DNA of 64,000 nt from an uncultured Clostridium sp. (GTDB lineage Bacteria > Bacillota > Clostridia > Oscillospirales > Ruminococcaceae). The stretch is taken from positions 1 through 64,000 of the forward strand of contig CABUDL010000007.1 in NCBI GenBank assembly GCA_902490335.1. The letters are read 5' to 3'. Shown here in pieces: positions 58,707 through 64,000 of this stretch (position 1 is its first letter; each line of letters starts with the position of its first letter). The notes beneath the pieces are model-generated. The model did no database searches. It worked only from the letters and a program-made list of their open reading frames with translations, and was not told where the DNA came from. The position numbers and the translations under genes were made by a program.

Positions 58707-60062
58707 ATGAAAGAAAACAGAGGTCTGATGACCGAGGGAGTCATCTGGAAGCAGCTGCTGCTGTTTGCGCTGCCGCTGCTGCTGGGCAATCTGTTCCAGC
58801 AATTTTATAACACGGTCGATTCCATCGTGGTCGGCAACTACATCGGAGCCAATGCGCTGGCATCGGTGGGAGCGAGCACGCCGATTGTCAATTTGATGGT
58901 CGGGATGTTCACCGGTCTGGGCACCGGCGCGGGTGTGGTCATCGCCCAGTTTTTTGGAGCCAAGGACCACAAGGGTGTGCATGATGGAGTACATACCACC
59001 ATTGCGCTGTGTATTGCGTCCGGTCTGGTGATGGCAGTGGCAGGTGTCGGACTTTCGCCGACCATCCTGCGCCTTCTGGATACGCCTGCGGAAATCATGG
59101 AGGGGTCGGTGACCTATCTTCAGATTTACTTCATGGGTGTGATGGCACTGATGATTTACAACATGGGTTCGGGTATCCTGCGTGCGGTGGGAGATTCCAG
59201 AACGCCGCTGTATTTTTTGATGGTTTCCAGTGTGGTCAACATCCTGCTGGACCTGCTGTTTGTTATTAAAATTCAGATGGGCGTTGCCGGTGTTGCCTGG
59301 GCGACGCTGATTGCGCAGGCAATCTCTGCGTGTCTGGTGCTGATTCGTCTGATGACCAGCACCGAAAGCTACAAGCTGATTGTAAAGGACATCCGTTTTC
59401 ACAAAAAGGTGCTGCTGGAAACGGTGCGCATCGGCTTGCCGGGAGGAATCCAGAATGCGGTCATCTCCTTTTCCAACCTAATCGTGCAGTACAACATCAA
59501 CAGCTTCGGTGCAGCTGCGGTGGCAGGGTGCAGCGCCTACACCAAGATAGACGGCTTTGCCATTCTGCCGGTGATGAGCTTTTCCATGGCAATCACCACC
59601 TTTACCGGACAGAACATCGGAGCCAAAAACTATGACCGGGTGCGCAAGGGAGCCAAGACCTGCCTTGTGATGGCACTGGCGGTGACGCTGACCTTGTCGG
59701 GTGGGCTGTATCTGTTTGGAGAAAAGCTGCTGCGGGTCTTTTCTTCCGACCAGCAGGTTTTGTCCTATGCGGTGCAGATGATGCACTTTTTAGTGCCGGG
59801 CTATGTCTGTCTGGCGACTGCGCACACCTACTGCGGCGTGGTGCGCGGAGCCGGTATCTCGATGGTGCCGATGCTGGCTTTGGTGGGCAATATGTGCGTG
59901 CTCAGAGTCATTTGGATTTCTTTGGCAATGCCGGTTTTCCACAATATCATTGTTGTCTTTTTAGGCTATTCGCTGACCTGGCTGACCAGCGCTCTGACGA
60001 TGATCCTCTATTATCATCGTTCCGGCTGGCTGGAGCGGCACCAGTTGCAGCGCGTTGCATAA
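58707..60062 (+). CDS. MATE-family efflux transporter
   Basis: A 451-residue multidrug/toxin exporter with 12 predicted membrane spans. The N-terminal half starts with the family NLFQQFYNTVDSIVVGNYIG, and has ALASVGASTPI; the second half has GLPGGIQNAVISFSNLIVQY. It is coupled to H+ or Na+. I chose ATG 58707, as a longer reading to 58611 has no ribosome site. Confidence 0.93.
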   Translation: MKENRGLMTEGVIWKQLLLFALPLLLGNLFQQFYNTVDSIVVGNYIGANALASVGASTPIVNLMVGMFTGLGTGAGVVIAQFFGAKDHKGVHDGVHTTIALCIASGLVMAVAGVGLSPTILRLLDTPAEIMEGSVTYLQIYFMGVMALMIYNMGSGILRAVGDSRTPLYFLMVSSVVNILLDLLFVIKIQMGVAGVAWATLIAQAISACLVLIRLMTSTESYKLIVKDIRFHKKVLLETVRIGLPGGIQNAVISFSNLIVQYNINSFGAAAVAGCSAYTKIDGFAILPVMSFSMAITTFTGQNIGAKNYDRVRKGAKTCLVMALAVTLTLSGGLYLFGEKLLRVFSSDQQVLSYAVQMMHFLVPGYVCLATAHTYCGVVRGAGISMVPMLALVGNMCVLRVIWISLAMPVFHNIIVVFLGYSLTWLTSALTMILYYHRSGWLERHQLQRVA

Positions 60063-60089
60063 ATATTTTCTTAGAAAAGGATGGAGAGA

Positions 60090-61010
60090 ATGGAAAAGAA
60101 GAGGGCAGAAGTGATGGGGAGCTTGTCGCTGTTGATAGTGGCAATCATCTGGGGAAGCGGGTTTATCGCTTCGCAGATGGCACTGGATGCGCAGATGAGC
60201 TCGGCATTCATCATGTTCGTTCGTTTTGCAATCGCGGCGCTGATTGTCGGGGTTGTTTTCCACAAGGACCTGAAGAAAAACATGAAGAAGGAACACATCA
60301 AGGGCGGGCTGCTGATCGGCACCTTTTTGTTCCTGGCGTTCTATGTGCAGACGGTGGCGTTGCAGTACACCACCCCTTCCAACAACGCTTTTATCACCGC
60401 AGCCAACGTGGTAATCGTGCCGTTTTTGTGGTGGGCTATCAGCAAGAAAAAACCGGGAGCGAAATTTATCGTTTCCTCTTTCCTGTGTCTGCTGGGCATC
60501 GGCATTCTGTCAATCAACTTTTCAGAAGGCTTTGCCTTTAAGATTGGCGACCTGATGACACTGGGCTGTGCCTTTTTGTTCGCCTGCCAGATTGTGACCA
60601 CCGGTATCCTGGCAACAAAGATGGATGCCAAGGTCATTGTATTTTTGCAATTTGCCGTAGCGGCAGTCTGGGGATTCTTTGCCTTCCTGCTGACCGACGG
60701 TGATTTTTCCTCCTTCCTTTCTTCGGAAGGAATGGGTGCGGTCATCTATCTGGGTGTTTTCAGCACCTGCCTGTGTTACTTTTTGCAGACGACCGCACAG
60801 CAGCACGTTCACTCGGCAAAGGCAGCCATTATCCTGTCCACCGAGTCGCTGTTCGGCACCATCTTTTCGGTGCTGCTGGGCTATGACCCGCTGTCGCCGC
60901 AGATGGTGGTTGGTGGAATCATCATTCTGATTTCCATTACCATGACCGAAATCAAGCTCCCCTTTGGTAAGAAGGAGAAGCCGATCCTGGTGGAAAAAAG
61001 GGAGGATTGA
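60090..61010 (+). CDS. EamA-family (DMT) transporter
   Basis: A 306-residue membrane protein with ten predicted spans in two EamA repeats. The first starts with SLLIVAIIWGSGFIASQMAL; the second with GDLMTLGCAFLFACQIVTTG and ends with a basic tail. Members export amino acids or drugs. It follows the MATE gene by 27 bases. ATG 60090. Confidence 0.9.
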   Translation: MEKKRAEVMGSLSLLIVAIIWGSGFIASQMALDAQMSSAFIMFVRFAIAALIVGVVFHKDLKKNMKKEHIKGGLLIGTFLFLAFYVQTVALQYTTPSNNAFITAANVVIVPFLWWAISKKKPGAKFIVSSFLCLLGIGILSINFSEGFAFKIGDLMTLGCAFLFACQIVTTGILATKMDAKVIVFLQFAVAAVWGFFAFLLTDGDFSSFLSSEGMGAVIYLGVFSTCLCYFLQTTAQQHVHSAKAAIILSTESLFGTIFSVLLGYDPLSPQMVVGGIIILISITMTEIKLPFGKKEKPILVEKRED

Positions 61011-61014
61011 TGGG

Positions 61015-61494
61015 ATGCTCTACCGACGCAGCTTCGATTCGCCGGTAGGCTGTCTGCGCATGGAGGAGGAGGACGGCTATCTGACCGGCGTGCATTTTGA
61101 GCAGGAGCCATCGGTCCGGTATGCGGACGATACGGTTTTGCTGCGGCAGACCGAGCAGCAGCTGACAGAATATTTTGCCGGCAGCCGCACCGACTTTTCG
61201 ATTCCGCTGAAGTTGCAGGGGACCGATTTTCAAAAGCGGGTCTGGAGGGTGCTGCAAACCATTCCCTATGCAAAGACGATGAGCTATGGGCAGGTTGCAG
61301 CGCTGGCAGGAAATCCGAAAGCCTGTCGAGCAGTCGGGATGGCGAACAACCGCAATCCGGTTGCCATCATTGTGCCCTGCCACCGAGTCATCGGTGCAAA
61401 CGGCAGGATGGTCGGCTACGGCGGCGGACTGTGGGTCAAGGAAAAGCTGCTGCGTCTGGAGCAGGATGTCCTGAATGGCAATCCAGAAGAATAA
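61015..61494 (+). CDS. ogt: Methylated-DNA-protein-cysteine methyltransferase
   Basis: A 159-residue O6-alkylguanine repair protein. The active site is IIVPCHRVIGANG with Cys122, and the DNA-binding helix has YGQVAALAGNPKACRAVGMA. It is a single-turnover alkyl acceptor. It lies four bases after the EamA gene. Confidence 0.95.
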   Translation: MLYRRSFDSPVGCLRMEEEDGYLTGVHFEQEPSVRYADDTVLLRQTEQQLTEYFAGSRTDFSIPLKLQGTDFQKRVWRVLQTIPYAKTMSYGQVAALAGNPKACRAVGMANNRNPVAIIVPCHRVIGANGRMVGYGGGLWVKEKLLRLEQDVLNGNPEE

Positions 61495-61497
61495 ATG

Positions 61498-61537
61498 AAA
61501 AAGTCCGTTCTCTTCGTTTTAGAGAACGGGCTTTTTG
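61498..61537. terminator. Bidirectional terminator
   Basis: AAAAAGTCCGTTCTCT/AGAGAACGGGCTTTTT (one G:T pair) lies between the convergent ogt and glycosyltransferase genes. Confidence 0.9.
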
Positions 61538-61553
61538 TATAGGGATATTTATA

Positions 61554-62687
61554 TTATTTTGACACGGTTGAGGAGTTTTCAACCAGCTGCTGGGCAAGGT
61601 CACAGATGCGCTCGGCAGCATGGCGGGAGATGTTTTGCTGCTGGCACGCGAGCATCTGTCGGGCAGCAGAGGGCTGCAACAGCTGTTCTACGGCAGGCAG
61701 CAGTTCCTTTTGCAGCGAATGAACCGCAAGGCTCATCCCGCGGGAGGAAAAATACTCCATGTTTTTGCTCTCGCAGCCGGGGATGGGATTGATGTGGATG
61801 AGCGGCGTGCAGGAGACAGCGGCTTCGGTGGAGGAAAGTCCTCCCGGCTTGGAGATGAGCAGCTCGCAGGCTTTCATATAATCTGCCATCTGCGAGGTGT
61901 GCTGCACCAGCAGCAGGCGATCGCCGTACCGCTCTTTGAGCCGCCGGTAGAGCTGCTGATTGCTGCCGCAGATGACGATGAGCCGGATGTCGGGGGAGGA
62001 TTCATACTGCTTTTGCAGGATGGAGATGACCCGCATCAGTCCACCGGCACCCATGCTGCCGCCGACCACCAGCAGGTAGCGCAGGGATGGGTCCAGTCCC
62101 AGGCGGCGCAGGCTTTCCTGCTTGTCGGGGGGATTTTCAAAGCTTTGGTCCACCGGTATGCCCAGCGGATAAAGCCGCTCCCTGGGGATACCCCAGCGGG
62201 TGAAGGCGGGACGCAGGTCATCCGAGGGGATGACATACCGGTCGCACTGCACCTCCTCGGTGAAGGGGATGCAGGTGTAGTCGGTGGCAATCAGCAGAGT
62301 GGGCGGCAAGCAGATGCCGTGGTCGCGCATATTGGTCAAGATTTCTCCGGGGAAGATGTGCGGCATGATAATCAAATCGAAGTTGCCCTCTTCCAAAAAG
62401 TGCTGCACCGGAAGTGCCATCCGATGATTGATATGGTAGACCGGCGAGTGGACGGGCAGCCGTCGGTAAAGGTTGCCCAGCTGATAGACCAGCCCGAACA
62501 GGCGCGGCGCTTTTTTGACCAGGTTGATGTAGCTTTGGTTGATCAAGCTCCCTACCCGTGTGTCGGAAAGGGAGTAAGGGTCGAGCATGGTGACCCGATG
62601 ACCGCGGCGAAGCAGCTCCTGCTTGACAGCGTTGGCTGCCGAGTTGTGACCGCCGCCGGTCCCACAGGAAAAAATCAGCGCATCCAT
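61554..62687 (-). CDS. MGDG-synthase/UgtP-like glycosyltransferase
   Basis: A 377-residue GT28-type glycosyltransferase. The N-terminal MGDG_synth domain has IFSCGTGGGHNSAANAVKQE; the C-terminal part has LLVVGGSMGAGGLMRVISIL and ISKPGGLSSTEA. Such enzymes add glucose or galactose to diacylglycerol. The ATG at 62687 overlaps plsY-like by 13 bases, so it is coupled. A GTG at 62705 is possible. Confidence 0.85.
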   Translation of the reverse strand: MDALIFSCGTGGGHNSAANAVKQELLRRGHRVTMLDPYSLSDTRVGSLINQSYINLVKKAPRLFGLVYQLGNLYRRLPVHSPVYHINHRMALPVQHFLEEGNFDLIIMPHIFPGEILTNMRDHGICLPPTLLIATDYTCIPFTEEVQCDRYVIPSDDLRPAFTRWGIPRERLYPLGIPVDQSFENPPDKQESLRRLGLDPSLRYLLVVGGSMGAGGLMRVISILQKQYESSPDIRLIVICGSNQQLYRRLKERYGDRLLLVQHTSQMADYMKACELLISKPGGLSSTEAAVSCTPLIHINPIPGCESKNMEYFSSRGMSLAVHSLQKELLPAVEQLLQPSAARQMLACQQQNISRHAAERICDLAQQLVENSSTVSK

Positions 62688-63295
62688 AACAGTTTGATAG
62701 TACACCTCTCTTTGGATTCTTGGCTCAGGTGCATCCGAAGGAAGACACCGGCGGTAATCAGAAGGAATCCCAGACGCACCGAAAGGCTGACGTTAGAAAA
62801 ACACAGTGCGACAAAGGAGCACAGGTAGGTGACGATGGTCCGGTAAAAATGAGGGGAAATGCGGACGATGCAGGAAAAGAAGAGAAAGAAAAAAGCGAGG
62901 GTCAGCACAGGGACCGGGTCGGGCAGCAGGGCAAGCAGACAGCCGAAGCTGGTGGCAATCCCTTTTCCGCCGTGCAGGTGGTGAAACAGGGGAAAAATGT
63001 GTCCGAGGACCGGCGCAGCAATCAGCAGGGCAAACACCGGCGACTCGACGGCTGGCGGGTCTTGCGTGGACAGGTACCACGCAACCGGAAGATAGCCTTT
63101 AAAAAGGTCGCCGAGCAGAGTACACACACCGCAGAAAAAGCCGCCCTGCAAAAAGGCGTTGGCGGTGCCGGGGTTGCCGTCGGCGGTGTTTTGGGTGATG
63201 TCCTTGTGGGCAAACAGCAAGCCGAACAGCCGTGCAAACAGGATGCTGCCCAAAAGATAGCCAAAGCAGATGAAGAAAATTTCTCGAAATAACAT
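62675..63295 (-). CDS. PlsY-like glycerol-3-phosphate acyltransferase
   Basis: A 206-residue membrane protein. Motif 1 is GYLLGSILFARLFG, with Ile-Leu in place of the more usual Pro; motif 2 NPGTANAFLQ (GNPGTANA); motif 3 HIFPLFHHLHGGKGIATSFG. All three acyltransferase motifs of PlsY are recognisable. It acylates glycerol-3-phosphate from acyl phosphate. It is paired with the glycolipid glycosyltransferase. ATG 63295. Confidence 0.85.
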   Translation of the reverse strand: MLFREIFFICFGYLLGSILFARLFGLLFAHKDITQNTADGNPGTANAFLQGGFFCGVCTLLGDLFKGYLPVAWYLSTQDPPAVESPVFALLIAAPVLGHIFPLFHHLHGGKGIATSFGCLLALLPDPVPVLTLAFFFLFFSCIVRISPHFYRTIVTYLCSFVALCFSNVSLSVRLGFLLITAGVFLRMHLSQESKERCTIKLLWMR

Positions 63296-63334
63296 GGATG
63301 ATACCATCCTTTTACAAAAAATAAGAACAGAGAT

Positions 63335-63865
63335 TTACAGGTCGAGCAGAGTACAGAACTGCTCGAAGGAGGGGTATTCGTCTTGGATGAAGGCAATGGA
63401 GCAACCCTGCCGGGTGCAGTTTTCCAGATAGAAGCGGTTGTCGTCGAGCAGCTGCTCGAGGGTACACCAGCTGTCATCCAGCCGCTGTTCAATGACGTTG
63501 GCGGTTGAGCGGATGGTGGAAAAATGGCTGCGGATGTACTCTTCGCTCATCACCAGAAAGAGCGAGCGGATGCAGCGAAGGGACTGCGGGGAAAAATCCT
63601 CTTTCCAATGAAATGGGATATAGCAGCCTTCCACAATCAGATTCTGATGATTTTCGATGACCGTCTGGACCATCTCCCGCACGATGGACCACAGGTAGTC
63701 GGTCAGCTGCTGGTCGTCGGTAGGGGTAAGGGTGGTCTGACCGCTGCGAATCAGACCCATCTTCAAGTGGTCGATAGAGAGGTACGGGATGTGCAGATGC
63801 TCCATCAGCTGTTGTGCCAGATGGGTTTTACCGGTGTGTGAGGCACCGCTGAGCAGAATGACCAT
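63335..63865 (-). CDS. P-loop kinase-like NTPase
   Basis: A 176-residue P-loop protein. Walker A is LLSGASHTGKTHLAQQLM at the N-terminus, and a Walker B-like segment is NLIVEGCYIPFHW. The C-terminal half is helical. The pattern is that of small-molecule kinases such as 2-phosphoglycerate or shikimate kinase relatives. The substrate is not known. It lies 39 bases upstream of plsY-like. Confidence 0.7.
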   Translation of the reverse strand: MVILLSGASHTGKTHLAQQLMEHLHIPYLSIDHLKMGLIRSGQTTLTPTDDQQLTDYLWSIVREMVQTVIENHQNLIVEGCYIPFHWKEDFSPQSLRCIRSLFLVMSEEYIRSHFSTIRSTANVIEQRLDDSWCTLEQLLDDNRFYLENCTRQGCSIAFIQDEYPSFEQFCTLLDL

Positions 63866-63887
63866 AACAGTGTCCTCCTTTTACAAA

Positions 63888-64000
63888 CTATGAAAGGGTA
63901 GGTTTGCCGATGAGGGTGGTCAACAAAGAAGTATAGCTTTGAAAGGCGCTGGGAAGGGAGACCGAATCGAGCCGGTCGGTCAGCAGAAAATCCTCCGGCA
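63888..64000 (-). CDS. Partial C-terminus of a minus-strand gene
   Basis: An open frame that runs off the window edge and ends at a TAG (63888-63890). The last 36 residues read PEDFLLTDRLDSVSLPSAFQ, then SYTSLLTTLIGKPTLS. I cannot assign it. It lies 22 bases upstream of the P-loop gene, in the same operon. Confidence 0.5.
   Translation of the reverse strand, partial: PEDFLLTDRLDSVSLPSAFQSYTSLLTTLIGKPTLS

Overview
The window is a chromosomal segment of a moderately GC-rich, low-oxygen, spore-forming Firmicute, most like the Clostridia/Oscillospiraceae. The evidence is a B. subtilis-like gene order (yicC-remA-gmk-rpoZ-priA-def-fmt-yugP-rsmB-rlmN-prpC-prkC-rsgA-thiN-spoVM), a spoVM gene, a class III (oxygen-sensitive) ribonucleotide reductase, a rubredoxin flavoprotein, TTGACA/TATAAT promoters with 17-base spacers, and strong AGGAGG ribosome binding sites. 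The species cannot be named from this. I see no insertion sequence, prophage, CRISPR array or rRNA. There are two tRNA genes, Ala(GGC) and Pro(GGG).

Layout. 1-4700: a PadR regulator with a HAAS/DUF4097 envelope protein, then an operon of a ChrB-N-like protein, HflX and an EcsC-like protein, all on the minus strand. 4730-5480: a gene-free block of at least thirteen consecutive short hairpins, ending at the terminators of tRNA-Ala. 5700-6800: an FkbM methyltransferase. 7.0-24.6 kb: one long plus-strand housekeeping run covering RNA decay adapter, biofilm regulator, nucleotide and RNA metabolism, replication restart, formyl-Met handling, rRNA methylation, PASTA kinase/phosphatase pair, RsgA, ThiN, SpoVM, PrmA, RsmE, VanY and DUF896. 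24.6-33 kb: LeuA, long-form HPF, a THUMP methyltransferase, the polyamine importer PotABCD, and a TfoX-N protein.

33-44 kb: a SERCA-like Ca2+ ATPase, a TetR-like regulator next to a degenerate radical-SAM-like protein, then the nrdD-nrdG region, in which the glycyl-radical tail of NrdD is a separate 54-residue gene. A creatininase-family enzyme and an RpiR regulator follow, divergently transcribed. 44-52 kb: two tandem copies of a pyroglutamyl-peptidase/DUF979/DUF969 cassette, the first with an extra M29-type peptidase; it looks like a peptide or pyroglutamate import and use system. 52-64 kb: a COG0523 GTPase, a three-gene operon of unknown proteins behind a sigma-K/E-like promoter, a YfcE phosphodiesterase with BirA, a flavin reductase carrying two rubredoxin domains, tRNA-Pro, transporters (MATE, EamA), MGMT, and a glycolipid/phospholipid pair (MGDG-synthase-like glycosyltransferase plus PlsY-like acyltransferase).

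The most unusual points are the split NrdD, the duplicated pcp cassette, the double-rubredoxin gene with an internal start site, the hairpin array, the hairpin that buries the spoVM ribosome binding site, and the unknown trio that may be sporulation-controlled. Family assignments come from motif recognition by eye; no database search was run.
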